Shown here in pieces: positions 1 through 8,118 of a stretch of 64,000 nucleotides of DNA. The notes beneath the pieces were generated by a model. The model searched no databases. It was given only the letters and a program-made list of their open reading frames with translations, and had not been told where the DNA came from. This stretch comes from Alkalihalophilus pseudofirmus OF4 (GTDB lineage Bacteria; Bacillota; Bacilli; Bacillales; Bacillaceae_D), in the NCBI RefSeq assembly GCF_000005825.2, contig NC_013791.2:1178001-1242000 (forward strand), given 5' to 3'. The position numbers and the translations under genes were made by a program. Position 1 is the first letter of the stretch. Each line of letters begins with the position of its first letter.

Positions 1-1
1 C

Positions 2-241
2 GCAGCATGTGACTCGGTCTATCGAGTCATTATTAGTGATAACGGAAAAGGCATGCCAGATGAAGTGTTAGAACAGCTAGGAAAGCCGTTTTTCACAACA
101 AAAGAAAGCGGAACAGGCATAGGTATTCCCTTATGTAAAAAGATTATTGAAGATCACGGCGGTGAATTTATTATAGAAAGTAAATTAAGTGTAGGTACGA
201 CGGTCTCCCTCACCTTACCGTTTATTCCACCTAGCAACTAA
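2..241 (+). CDS. Sensor histidine kinase, C-terminal ATPase end (partial)
   Basis: The reading frame is open from the window edge (codons start at base 2) to a TAA at 239-241, so only the last 79 codons are present. Visible are the G1 box DNGKGMP, the F box PFFTTK and the G2 box GTGIG of the HATPase_c fold, followed by the usual closing strands (HGGEF, GTTVSLTLP). It would therefore be the ATP-binding end of a sensor kinase. The CKKIIEDHGG stretch recalls sporulation and nutrient-sensing kinases of Bacillus, but the sensor half lies outside the window and the signal cannot be named. Confidence 0.85.
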   Translation, partial: AACDSVYRVIISDNGKGMPDEVLEQLGKPFFTTKESGTGIGIPLCKKIIEDHGGEFIIESKLSVGTTVSLTLPFIPPSN

Positions 242-271
242 GCGCTCCCATCACTATAGGAGTGCTTTTTT
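241..271 (+). terminator. Terminator after histidine kinase
   Basis: AGCGCTCC at 241-248 pairs with GGAGTGCT at 259-266 (one G-T pair), followed by a T run. It overlaps the kinase stop codon. Confidence 0.75.
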
Positions 272-289
272 GTGTGTTGAAAAGCAACC

Positions 290-318
290 TTTACAACTGA
301 CGAAATTGTCACTATAAT
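290..318 (+). promoter_or_regulatory. Sigma-A promoter of the Mn-type ABC operon
   Basis: TTTACA at 290-295, a 17-bp spacer, then a perfect TATAAT at 313-318. This predicts a transcription start near 325, directly at the edge of the palindrome at 326-361. Confidence 0.65.
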
Positions 319-325
319 TGTATTC

Positions 326-361
326 AGGAACAAAAGTTTCCTTAGGTAAACTTTTGTTCCT
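326..361 (+). promoter_or_regulatory. MntR-like operator palindrome
   Basis: A perfect 14-bp inverted repeat, AGGAACAAAAGTTT (326-339) and AAACTTTTGTTCCT (348-361), is separated by CCTTAGGT. The inner part AGTTTCCTTAGGTAAACT resembles the Bacillus MntR box as I remember it (TTTGCCTTAAGGAAA). Its place at the predicted transcription start fits repression by manganese-loaded MntR. The long perfect arms could also form a strong 5' RNA hairpin. Confidence 0.6.
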
Positions 362-459
362 TAAACTAATCTGCACATTTAGTGATAAGTGACCATATAC
401 TTAAGAATGAATAGGATAACGGGTTATGTAGGTATGTTGCTATAGGAGGGGGAGCGGAG

Positions 460-1215
460 ATGAAAGAAGTTATAGAAGTAAGTAATCTTTCGGTATATTA
501 CGAGAACAATGAAGCGATAAAAAATATAAGTTTTAAAGCAGATCAGGGACAGTTAATTGGAATTGTAGGACCGAATGGTGCGGGTAAATCCACTCTCATG
601 AAAGCTGTACTTGGGCTAGAGAAGTATAGAGGGAATGTATCTATTCTAGGTAAGAGAGTACAAGAGGTCAGAAAACAGATTTCTTATGTTCCGCAGCGTA
701 ATCAAATTGATTGGGATTTCCCTGTCCTTGTCGAAGATGTGGTCATGATGGGACGCGCATCACATATTGCATGGTATAAGCGGCCGGGAAAAAGAGATAA
801 AGAAATCGTTCAAGAGTGTCTAGATAAAGTCGGTATGACCAAATTCTCGAAGCGGCAAATAGGAGAACTATCGGGTGGACAGCAGCAAAGAGTATTTATT
901 GCTCGTTCACTTGCTCAACAAGCTGATATTTTCTTTTTAGATGAACCTTTTGTTGGAATTGATGTGACGAGTGAGGAAATTATTATTGATCTTTTAAGAG
1001 AGTTAAAACGACAACAGAAGACGGTATTTGTGGTACACCATGACTTAAGCAAGGTGCAGGATTATTTTGATCAGCTGCTGCTTATTAACAAGGAATTAAT
1101 TCAATTTGGTGCAGTAGAGAAAGTCTACACTCCAGAGATTCTTCAACAGACGTATAAGGGCAGTCTAGCCTTATTTGGTACAGATGATCATAAGATGGTG
1201 GTGACTCCTCAATGA
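460..1215 (+). CDS. mntB: Manganese/zinc-type ABC transporter ATPase (MntB-like)
   Basis: A 251-residue cytoplasmic ATPase of the ABC family that imports divalent metals. Walker A GPNGAGKST is at about 37-45, the Q loop VPQR at 77-80, the signature LSGGQQQR at 137-144, Walker B IFFLDEP at 157-163, and the H loop in VVHHD. The start follows an AGGAGGGGG ribosome site. Its stop overlaps the permease start (ATGA, 1212-1215), so the two are translationally coupled. The upstream MntR-like palindrome favours manganese over zinc. In B. subtilis the homologous operon begins with the binding-protein gene mntA, which is absent here. Assignment to MntB rather than another A-1 cluster ATPase rests on the operator. 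Confidence 0.8.
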   Translation: MKEVIEVSNLSVYYENNEAIKNISFKADQGQLIGIVGPNGAGKSTLMKAVLGLEKYRGNVSILGKRVQEVRKQISYVPQRNQIDWDFPVLVEDVVMMGRASHIAWYKRPGKRDKEIVQECLDKVGMTKFSKRQIGELSGGQQQRVFIARSLAQQADIFFLDEPFVGIDVTSEEIIIDLLRELKRQQKTVFVVHHDLSKVQDYFDQLLLINKELIQFGAVEKVYTPEILQQTYKGSLALFGTDDHKMVVTPQ

Positions 1216-2090
1216 CTAACATCTCTTTTTTCATTGACCAAGTGATGCGCTATCCATATTTGCAGCAAGCATTGTTAGCAGCTGTTCTTGTAGGAATTAT
1301 TTGCGGTGTGATTGGCTGTTTTATTATCTTAAGGGGCATGGCTCTTATGGGAGATGCCATTTCTCATGCAGTACTTCCAGGTGTGGTGGTTTCCTATATG
1401 ATAGGCATTAATTTTTTCTTCGGTGCTGTATTGACCGGTGTGTTAACAGCTCTTGCAATCGGCTATGTTTCACAGAACAGCCGGATCAAAGATGATTCTG
1501 CGATAGGGATTCTTTTTACGGCCGCTTTTGCCCTTGGGATTGTCATGATCACAGGCTTAAGAGGAACTGGTGTTGATTTATGGCACATCTTATTTGGTAA
1601 TGTTCTGGCAGTATCCCGAACTGATTTATGGGTAACCGCCGGAATTGGATTTTTTGTTATTTTATTAATCGTTATTTTTTACCGTCCATTATTAATCAGT
1701 ACATTTGATCCTGTCATGGCAAAGGCCACAGGAATTCCAGTGCGGTTTATCCATTATTTACTGATGCTGCTGTTGTCTCTAGTAACGGTCGCATCCTTAA
1801 AATCAGTAGGGATCGTTTTAGTGGTTGCGATGCTGATTACACCGGGTGCAACGGCTTACTTGCTCACAGACCGGCTGCCGGTGATGCTAAGTCTATCTGC
1901 TGTTTTTGGCGTGATTTCAGCTATTGTAGGAATATATTTCTCCGTTATTTATGATGTAGCCAGTGGTGCATCGATTGTATTAGCTGCTTCTGTCTTGTTT
2001 GGATTAGCCTTTTTCTTTGCTCCAAAGCAAGGGGTTGTAACGAAGTATATTAAACAGAGAAGGTATAAAAAAGCAAGTCGAGCTTCGTAA
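1212..2090 (+). CDS. mntC: Metal ABC transporter permease (MntC/ZnuB family)
   Basis: A 292-residue membrane protein with about eight hydrophobic segments, of the family that forms the channel of Mn/Zn/Fe ABC importers. Family marks include the MGDAISHAVLPG stretch near residue 45 and the GIVLVVAMLITPGATAYLL segment in the second half. It overlaps the ATPase gene by four bases. B. subtilis has two permeases (MntC and MntD); here only one is followed by a terminator, so the channel is probably a homodimer. The last codons run into a short degenerate repeat (2075-2137), so the basic tail may be a recent addition. Confidence 0.8.
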   Translation: MTNISFFIDQVMRYPYLQQALLAAVLVGIICGVIGCFIILRGMALMGDAISHAVLPGVVVSYMIGINFFFGAVLTGVLTALAIGYVSQNSRIKDDSAIGILFTAAFALGIVMITGLRGTGVDLWHILFGNVLAVSRTDLWVTAGIGFFVILLIVIFYRPLLISTFDPVMAKATGIPVRFIHYLLMLLLSLVTVASLKSVGIVLVVAMLITPGATAYLLTDRLPVMLSLSAVFGVISAIVGIYFSVIYDVASGASIVLAASVLFGLAFFFAPKQGVVTKYIKQRRYKKASRAS

Positions 2091-2137
2091 TAAGTCGAGC
2101 TTCACACTAAATCGAACTTCATATTTAAATGAGCTTC
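2075..2137. repeat. Four degenerate 17-18-bp tandem repeats
   Basis: Copies of AAGTCGAGCTTC or close variants start at 2075, 2092, 2109 and 2127. The first copy lies inside the permease gene and the stop codon is between copies one and two. Confidence 0.6.
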
Positions 2138-2145
2138 ATACATTC

Positions 2146-2194
2146 AGACTCCTAATCATTGATTACACTTCATTAATGATTAGGAGTCTTTATT
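2146..2194 (+). terminator. Terminator of the Mn transporter operon
   Basis: A perfect 15-bp stem, AGACTCCTAATCATT at 2146-2160 with its complement at 2175-2189, is followed by a weak T stretch. Confidence 0.75.
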
Positions 2195-2273
2195 ATGCAA
2201 TGCTTACCAATTGATCTGAAATCATTTCCTGTGCTTCTAAATATCTTCCTGCAAAAAAGTTGAGAAATCAAGC

Positions 2274-2468
2274 ATGAGTGAAGAAATTGACTCAAACTAT
2301 ATGGGAATAACGTCGCTGTATCAGGAGAAGCGGTTTAAGACAGGCATTTCTCAAATTAACCTCTTTTATCAAAGTTGTCTTAGAAGCTATAATTCTGTAG
2401 GATTAAAAGCACTGCAGAGCAAGCAGGACAAATGCAGGATGAAGATTTTAGTGAATTTATTTAATTAA
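2274..2468 (+). CDS. Doubtful small open frame
   Basis: A 64-codon frame just upstream of the lytic transglycosylase gene. I do not recognise the product. It has no convincing ribosome binding site before its ATG, no transmembrane segment and no motif. It contains three Cys residues and a basic end. It could be a remnant, a leader for the downstream gene, or chance. Kept only because it is the sole open frame in the 290-bp gap. Confidence 0.2.
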   Translation: MSEEIDSNYMGITSLYQEKRFKTGISQINLFYQSCLRSYNSVGLKALQSKQDKCRMKILVNLFN

Positions 2469-2487
2469 AACATAGAGGGGATACAGG

Positions 2488-3198
2488 ATGAAAAAACAAT
2501 ATTTTTGGTTACTTGCTGTACTAACTCTTGCTATAGGTGTAGGACACTATTTTTATCAAACGATTCAGCTGCAAGAAGCTGTAGAAAAATCTGAAGAAAA
2601 AATTGAAGAGCTTCAAACAGCTGTTGAAGTGAAAGAAATGGAACTATACTATGCCGGAGAAGGCAGTAAGCTAGAGAAGGACACTGGTTATGATTCATGG
2701 ATGAGGTCTGTGCAGTTATCAGAAGATCTATATGAAGATAGTGAAGGGCGATTCAAGAAAGAATGGGGAATTTTCTTAGGAGAAGTAGCTGAACAGCATG
2801 ATATAGACCCTCTTATTGTCTATGAAATGTTACGCACCGAAACGGGTGGTAAGTTTGACCCGACTTTAGTTGGTCCAGAAACACGTTATGGACATGCTTA
2901 CGGTATGGCGCAGTTTATGAAAAATACGGCTCCTTGGATTGCTGAAAAAGCCGGGCTTGAATATTCTGATGAACTTTTATATGATCCCATTTATTCCATT
3001 GAGCTGGCTATTGAGTATTTAGGCTTTTTGTACGATCGCTATGAAGACTGGGATCACGCTTTAACAGCTTATCATCGCGGGATGTATGGCCTTGAGAAAT
3101 ACATTGATGAAAACGGACATGCTGCAAGCTGGTATGCAGTAGAAATTCAAGAAAATGCTGAGTCGCTTGAAGGCTTTGCATATTTAAATCAGAGGTAA
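2488..3198 (+). CDS. Membrane-anchored lytic transglycosylase (SLT domain)
   Basis: This 236-residue protein should cleave the glycan strands of peptidoglycan at the outer face of the membrane. Residues 6-23 form an N-terminal membrane anchor and 27-52 a short charged coiled-coil-like stalk. The SLT domain occupies about 90-235. The catalytic glutamate is probably E118 in LRTETGGKFDP, and GMAQFM at 139-144 matches the family's G-L-M-Q motif. The ribosome site AGAGGGGAT precedes the ATG. It stands alone between two terminators. It resembles B. subtilis YjbJ in type but is longer; orthology is not proved. Confidence 0.85.
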   Translation: MKKQYFWLLAVLTLAIGVGHYFYQTIQLQEAVEKSEEKIEELQTAVEVKEMELYYAGEGSKLEKDTGYDSWMRSVQLSEDLYEDSEGRFKKEWGIFLGEVAEQHDIDPLIVYEMLRTETGGKFDPTLVGPETRYGHAYGMAQFMKNTAPWIAEKAGLEYSDELLYDPIYSIELAIEYLGFLYDRYEDWDHALTAYHRGMYGLEKYIDENGHAASWYAVEIQENAESLEGFAYLNQR

Positions 3199-3245
3199 CA
3201 CTAAAGGCAGTCATCTCATAAAGACGTGGTTGCTACAAAAATAAG

Positions 3246-3278
3246 AGGAACACTCGCACATGAGTGTTCCTTTTTTTA
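3246..3278. terminator. Bidirectional terminator between transglycosylase and ppk
   Basis: AGGAACACTC at 3246-3255 pairs with GAGTGTTCCT at 3262-3271, followed by seven T on the plus strand. It ends in the ppk stop codon. Confidence 0.75.
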
Positions 3279-5387
3279 TTCATCGAAGGTTTCTGCATGT
3301 TTAAGAGCTTCTTCATAGAACGTAAGCTGTGATTGAATAAATGCTTCCTCTTCTTTCTTTTTAACGTAATGATAGGTTCCTTTTTTCGTTTGCTCGCGGG
3401 CTTTTGTATTATCGAGCAAGGTGAGATTCAGGATCTCTTTGATTCGCTTTTTTATCGGCGGTGATAGAATTGGAAAAAGGATCTCAATTCGCTTTTCCAT
3501 ATTTCTAGTCATCCAATCAGCGGAGGAAAGGTATACTTTATTTTCGCCATTATGGTGGAAATAAAAAATTCTGCTATGTTCTAAAAAGCGATCCACGATA
3601 CTTCTAACTCTAATGTTTTCGCTCACATTTTTAATTCCAGGCCGTAAACAGCATATTCCTCGAACGATTAAATCAATTTTCACTCCGGCATTTGACGCCT
3701 CATACAGCTTCAAAATAATCGGTTTATCTGTAAGAGAATTCATCTTCGCAATGATACGACCGTTTCCAAACTTCTTCTGGCAGGTTATTTCTTGATCAAT
3801 CAAACGGAGAAACGAATCACGAATTTCAAACGGGGCAGTAGATAGATGGTGCCATTCAGGCTTTTCACGATAGCCGCTTAAATAATTAAAAAAATTTGTC
3901 GCGTCTATCCCCGTTTTTTCATTCGCTGTTAAAAGACCCATATCTGTATAAAGCTTGGCAGTTGAATCATTATAATTGCCTGTTCCTAAATGAACGAAGC
4001 GCTGAATTTCATTTTTCTCGTGCCTTACGACTAGAGTTATTTTACTGTGTGTCTTTAAGGATGTAATTCCATAGATCACATGGACGCCGGCTTTCTCTAA
4101 CTTTTTAGCCCATTGTATATTGTTCTCTTCATCGAATCGCGCTTTTAATTCAACAAGAACGGTTACCTGCTTACCGTTCTCAGCTGCTCTTTCTAAAGCT
4201 TGAATAATAGGTGAATCTCCGCTGACGCGATAAAGCGTTTGCTTAATGGCAAGTACATTTGGATCATCTGCAGCTTGAGCAATAAAGTCAATTACCGGTT
4301 GAAATGATTCGTATGGATGATGGAGAAAAATATCCCTCTTTCTGATTGCCTCAAATATATTTTCTTCTCCTATTAAGTCAGCTGGTGGCTGCGGGATCAG
4401 TGTTTCATTAGCCAAATGTTCATGTTCGTGAGCTAGTTGTTTATAGAACTTAAATAAAAACGCAAGATCAAGAGGCCCCTTAAATGAGTACACGTCCCCT
4501 TTGTGTACTTCAAGAACATCTAGTAATAGATTTAAAATCGTTGGGTGCATCGTTCCATCTTGGATTTCAAGGCGAACCGCTGCTCCCCATTTACGTTTTT
4601 TAAGTTCTTTTTCAATTTCACGGAGTAAATCCCGGGCTCCTTCTTCGTGAATAGTCATATCCGCATTACGAGTAATGCGAAATGGTGAAACGGAGACAAC
4701 CTCATAACCAAGAAATAATTCTCCGATAAAATAGCTGATGACATCTTCAAGCATAATAAAAGTTTCTTTTTTGGTAGAAGAAGGGAGGCTGATCACTCGA
4801 TTTAAGACAGATGGTACTTGAACGATTGCGAGCTGGTTGGTCTTTGACTCCTCATTTTTTAATAGAACAGCTAAATTTAAGGATTTGTTTAATAGCATCG
4901 GAAATGGTCTGTACGCATCAATAGCCATAGGCGTAAGAACAGGATAAATGTAATGTTGAAATCGTTTGTTCAGATAATCGAGCTGACTCGCGTCTAATTC
5001 ACTTACATTTAGAAACTGAAATCCCTCGTGATAAAGCATAGGAACAAGAGTCTCAGTAAACACACTATCTTGAAGCTTCACCAGCCGATGATTCACAGCA
5101 GAGATTTCTTTTAATTGCTGCTTTGGTGTGAGCCCTGCTTTATTTTCAGGACGGTTAAATCCAGCTTTCACTTGATCTTTTAGGCCTGCTACACGAACCA
5201 TAAAAAATTCATCTAAGTTAGAACTAAAGATGGCCAGGAATTTAAGGCGCTCGAGTAATGGATTTCGTTCGTCGATCGCCTCTTCAAGAACACGCTCGTT
5301 AAAAGCGAGCCAGCTTAATTCACGGTTATTATAGTAATTAGGATTATTTAAATTAATCTCTTTACGAGGGGTCAACTCTTTTGGCAT
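3276..5387 (-). CDS. ppk: Polyphosphate kinase 1
   Basis: PPK1 reversibly transfers the ATP gamma-phosphate to polyphosphate. The protein is about 703 residues, usual for the family. It begins with the PPK N domain (NNRELSWLAFNERVLEEA). It carries the autophosphorylated histidine motif VHLGTGNYND in the first phospholipase-D-like domain, and the second histidine region with YFHHNGENKVYLSSADW. I place the start at the ATG at 5387 (MPKELT), seven bases after an AAAGGGTG site. The GTG nine bases upstream overlaps that site. It lies about 100 bp downstream of ppx on the same strand, so the two probably form a ppx-ppk operon controlling polyphosphate turnover. Confidence 0.95.
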   Translation of the reverse strand: MPKELTPRKEINLNNPNYYNNRELSWLAFNERVLEEAIDERNPLLERLKFLAIFSSNLDEFFMVRVAGLKDQVKAGFNRPENKAGLTPKQQLKEISAVNHRLVKLQDSVFTETLVPMLYHEGFQFLNVSELDASQLDYLNKRFQHYIYPVLTPMAIDAYRPFPMLLNKSLNLAVLLKNEESKTNQLAIVQVPSVLNRVISLPSSTKKETFIMLEDVISYFIGELFLGYEVVSVSPFRITRNADMTIHEEGARDLLREIEKELKKRKWGAAVRLEIQDGTMHPTILNLLLDVLEVHKGDVYSFKGPLDLAFLFKFYKQLAHEHEHLANETLIPQPPADLIGEENIFEAIRKRDIFLHHPYESFQPVIDFIAQAADDPNVLAIKQTLYRVSGDSPIIQALERAAENGKQVTVLVELKARFDEENNIQWAKKLEKAGVHVIYGITSLKTHSKITLVVRHEKNEIQRFVHLGTGNYNDSTAKLYTDMGLLTANEKTGIDATNFFNYLSGYREKPEWHHLSTAPFEIRDSFLRLIDQEITCQKKFGNGRIIAKMNSLTDKPIILKLYEASNAGVKIDLIVRGICCLRPGIKNVSENIRVRSIVDRFLEHSRIFYFHHNGENKVYLSSADWMTRNMEKRIEILFPILSPPIKKRIKEILNLTLLDNTKAREQTKKGTYHYVKKKEEEAFIQSQLTFYEEALKHAETFDE

Positions 5388-5486
5388 AAGCGTCACCCTT
5401 TCTGTGAATAGGATGTTGGATCGTTCTGCACTGTCCTCTTACAGTTTATCAGCTGAATGTAAATAGTATGTTAAGATTAGCCGTGT

Positions 5487-7031
5487 CTAAAGCTCAAAGG
5501 GTACAAATTCGAGCTTAATATTCTCATTAATTACACGTTCAAGATGTTTCTTATGCTTAAGGGCATATTCCTGTTCAAATGAACAATCATGTTTGTAATA
5601 AATGGTCAACTCATAAGACGAGCTGTCTTTTTTCAGCTCACCTAATTCACATATTAAGTGACGGCCTGTTTTGTTTAGACTGTATGCCAGCTTCATTAAT
5701 GACCCTAAAAACTCATAGCTCTTTAATTGTTTTTTTGTTACAAGTTTTTTGTATGGATGAGTGTACCGTGTGAGTGCTGACTTAGATTTAAAGGAGGAAA
5801 TACAGGCAGTTGCCAAACGCTCTTTGTGGCTTAACCCGTCAACCGTCATATTCGTCAACAAATAAAAGGTATTCTGGCTGCTAGCTTCCTTATTAATAAA
5901 CTCCCCAATATATAATACCTTCGCACTGTATTTCAATAATGTAAGTGCTTCTGATTCTTCAAGATCAACTGGGCAAAAGTCTTTAAAAAGATGATATAGT
6001 TTGGATGCTAAAGTAGTGATATACGTAACATGAAATAAATTAATGTCATAATCGTGGCTTAATTGATGAAAGCTCTCCTCTACAACAATTGGAAATCGGT
6101 CAGTTTCCATCGGACGAAGCATTTCTTCATACAGCAGTCCATCTCGTAAACCGCGCCGGCTCATTACAAAGGTTTCTGCCTCTGTATACTCTAAAAAAGT
6201 AGTAATCGCAATGGCTGCAGGGACGATAATGTCTGCGCGGTCTTTTGACAGGCCATCAAGAGATTGACGCTCGCTAAGAGACAGATGTGATAGGAGTGCT
6301 TCGGTATCTTGTAATTCTTCGGCACTCATCTCGTATTGATGTAAGCCGCCAAGAGGGTATTCATGCTGATGTTGATGGACAAGTGATACGTTTCTTGCGC
6401 TGCCCCCTATCCCAATCACATGCTGACTTTTGCAATCCTTTAGCCAAGGGAGCTCTCTAAACTGTCCAAGAACATATTCTTTAATTGATTCAAGCACGTC
6501 TTTTGAGGCTTCTTCACCTTTAATAAATTCAGATTGAAGAGTGATCGCTCCAAAAGGAAAACTGTGGTAATGCTTCAACTCTCTATTTTCAAAGTAAGTC
6601 ACTTCCGTACTGCCTCCGCCGATATCAATGGTGAATCCAGTTTCAATCGCGGTTGAATTGACAACGGCTAAATAACCATAATACGCTTCTTCATATTCAG
6701 ACAAGATGCGGATATCTATACCGAGCATATCAGATATTAATTCGACAATTGCCTGCTGATTTTCAGCTTGACGTAAGGCTTGTGTACCTACCGTAGCTAT
6801 TTGAGCAACCTCGTGAAAATTCATCATTTCCTTAAAGCTTAACAAGATTTCAATTAGACGATTTATACCGGTCTCAGTCAGTTCATCAGCCTCATTAAGG
6901 TGAGTGCTTAACCTTGCTACTTTCTTTACATTATGTAACTCTTTAAAGCGGCCTTGCGAATCTAATTCTGTTATAACAAGTCGGATGGAGTTAGAACCAA
7001 TATCGATAATGGCAAAACGTTTCATATTCAT
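5487..7031 (-). CDS. ppx: Exopolyphosphatase (Ppx/GppA family)
   Basis: A 514-residue phosphatase that releases phosphate from polyphosphate, or acts on pppGpp, in the cytoplasm. The actin-like ATPase fold is marked by DIGSNSIRL near the N terminus, the GGGSTEV loop, and GIGGSARN. A C-terminal HD-like region of about 200 residues follows, as in the long Ppx form. The chosen ATG at 7031 (MNMKRFAII) is nine bases after AAAGG; earlier in-frame codons lack that spacing. It is transcribed divergently from the zinc transporter and towards ppk. Confidence 0.9.
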   Translation of the reverse strand: MNMKRFAIIDIGSNSIRLVITELDSQGRFKELHNVKKVARLSTHLNEADELTETGINRLIEILLSFKEMMNFHEVAQIATVGTQALRQAENQQAIVELISDMLGIDIRILSEYEEAYYGYLAVVNSTAIETGFTIDIGGGSTEVTYFENRELKHYHSFPFGAITLQSEFIKGEEASKDVLESIKEYVLGQFRELPWLKDCKSQHVIGIGGSARNVSLVHQHQHEYPLGGLHQYEMSAEELQDTEALLSHLSLSERQSLDGLSKDRADIIVPAAIAITTFLEYTEAETFVMSRRGLRDGLLYEEMLRPMETDRFPIVVEESFHQLSHDYDINLFHVTYITTLASKLYHLFKDFCPVDLEESEALTLLKYSAKVLYIGEFINKEASSQNTFYLLTNMTVDGLSHKERLATACISSFKSKSALTRYTHPYKKLVTKKQLKSYEFLGSLMKLAYSLNKTGRHLICELGELKKDSSSYELTIYYKHDCSFEQEYALKHKKHLERVINENIKLEFVPFEL

Positions 7032-7192
7032 GTATCTCATCCTTTCAGATAGTGACATTAAACACCAAATGCCATTGAATAAGTAAAATTCCTTTAATAA
7101 AAACAGAGGATAAAATTGGATTATTTCTATTATATCAGATCAGATCCATACGGACGTCTATCTCTAATCAAGTACACCCACAGGCAAAAGGG

Positions 7193-7220
7193 TAGACAGA
7201 TCTTTATTTTGCTTTATAAT
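7193..7220 (+). promoter_or_regulatory. Sigma-A promoter of the zinc uptake operon
   Basis: TAGACA at 7193-7198, a 16-bp spacer, TATAAT at 7215-7220. It predicts a start near 7227, about ten bases before the Zur-like box. On the opposite strand a TATAAT at 7129-7134 may serve ppx. Confidence 0.6.
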
Positions 7221-7237
7221 GAGAAAAGATTGCTTAT

Positions 7238-7258
7238 AAATCGGAACGGTTCTGACTA
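7238..7258 (+). promoter_or_regulatory. Zur box candidate
   Basis: AAATCGGAACGGTTCTGACT is an imperfect palindrome matching about two thirds of the B. subtilis Zur consensus as I recall it (AAATCGTAATNATTACGATTT). A second half-site, GAACCGATT, lies about 15 bp further on. It follows the predicted promoter, and zur is encoded downstream in the same cluster. Confidence 0.5.
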
Positions 7259-7317
7259 TTTAATGAACCGATTATGGATAAACTGGTAATAGTACTTTTA
7301 AAGTGGGAGGGAGAACA

Positions 7318-8115
7318 ATGCCTGCAACGACACTTACAAAATCAGAGACACAAGTTCAGACGATCGTTGAAATTAAGGATGTGTCTTTCCGTTATGGTAA
7401 CCGAGTGGTCTTAGAAAATATTACACTTCCTATAAAAAAGGGAGCATTTTTAGGGTTGGTTGGTCCAAATGGTTCCGGAAAATCAACCTTAATTAAAACG
7501 ATATTAGGGCTGAAAAAACCTCAAAGCGGAGAAGTGTATTTATTTGGGGAGCGTGTAGATAAGTTTAAGAAATGGGATAAGATCGGCTTTGTATCTCAGA
7601 AAGCAAACAGTTTTAATTCAGGTTTCCCCGCAACCGTATTTGAAGTTGTTTCTATGGGGTTATACGGAAAAGTAGGCTTATTCCGTTTTCTAAATCGTAA
7701 TCATAAAGAAAAAGTTCGTCAAGCGATTAAAAGTGTAGGGATGACTGAATATTTGAACCAAAATATAGGAGAGTTGTCAGGTGGGCAGCAGCAGCGCGTA
7801 TTTATTGCACGTGCACTTGTAAGTGATCCAGAACTTCTCATTCTTGATGAGCCTACAGTCGGGGTAGATGCGAAAAGCGTCAAATCTTTTTATGATATGT
7901 TGAGTCATTTAAATCGTGAAAAAGGGATCACCCTTTTAATGGTTACTCATGATATTGGTGCAATGACAGATCATGTTACAAATGTAGCTTGCTTAAATAA
8001 AAACTTGCATTTTCATGGCGGACCTAAAGAATTTGAAGAAAATCAAGATCTTTCTGCTATCTACGGCCATGATGTTCATTTGTTGACACATAATCATAGT
8101 CATGGAGGTCATTAA
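7318..8115 (+). CDS. znuC: Zinc ABC transporter ATPase
   Basis: A 265-residue ABC ATPase energising zinc uptake. It shows Walker A GPNGSGKST, the signature LSGGQQQR, Walker B LLILDEP, and the H loop in VTHD. The C terminus ends in a histidine-rich tail (THNHSHGGH) typical of zinc-handling proteins. I choose the ATG at 7318 because GGGAGGGAG sits seven bases before it; the upstream GTG at 7303 overlaps that site. It leads the cluster znuC, znuB, second permease, zur. No binding-protein gene (znuA/adcA) is adjacent, so that subunit must be encoded elsewhere. Confidence 0.88.
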   Translation: MPATTLTKSETQVQTIVEIKDVSFRYGNRVVLENITLPIKKGAFLGLVGPNGSGKSTLIKTILGLKKPQSGEVYLFGERVDKFKKWDKIGFVSQKANSFNSGFPATVFEVVSMGLYGKVGLFRFLNRNHKEKVRQAIKSVGMTEYLNQNIGELSGGQQQRVFIARALVSDPELLILDEPTVGVDAKSVKSFYDMLSHLNREKGITLLMVTHDIGAMTDHVTNVACLNKNLHFHGGPKEFEENQDLSAIYGHDVHLLTHNHSHGGH

Positions 8116-8118
8116 TCA

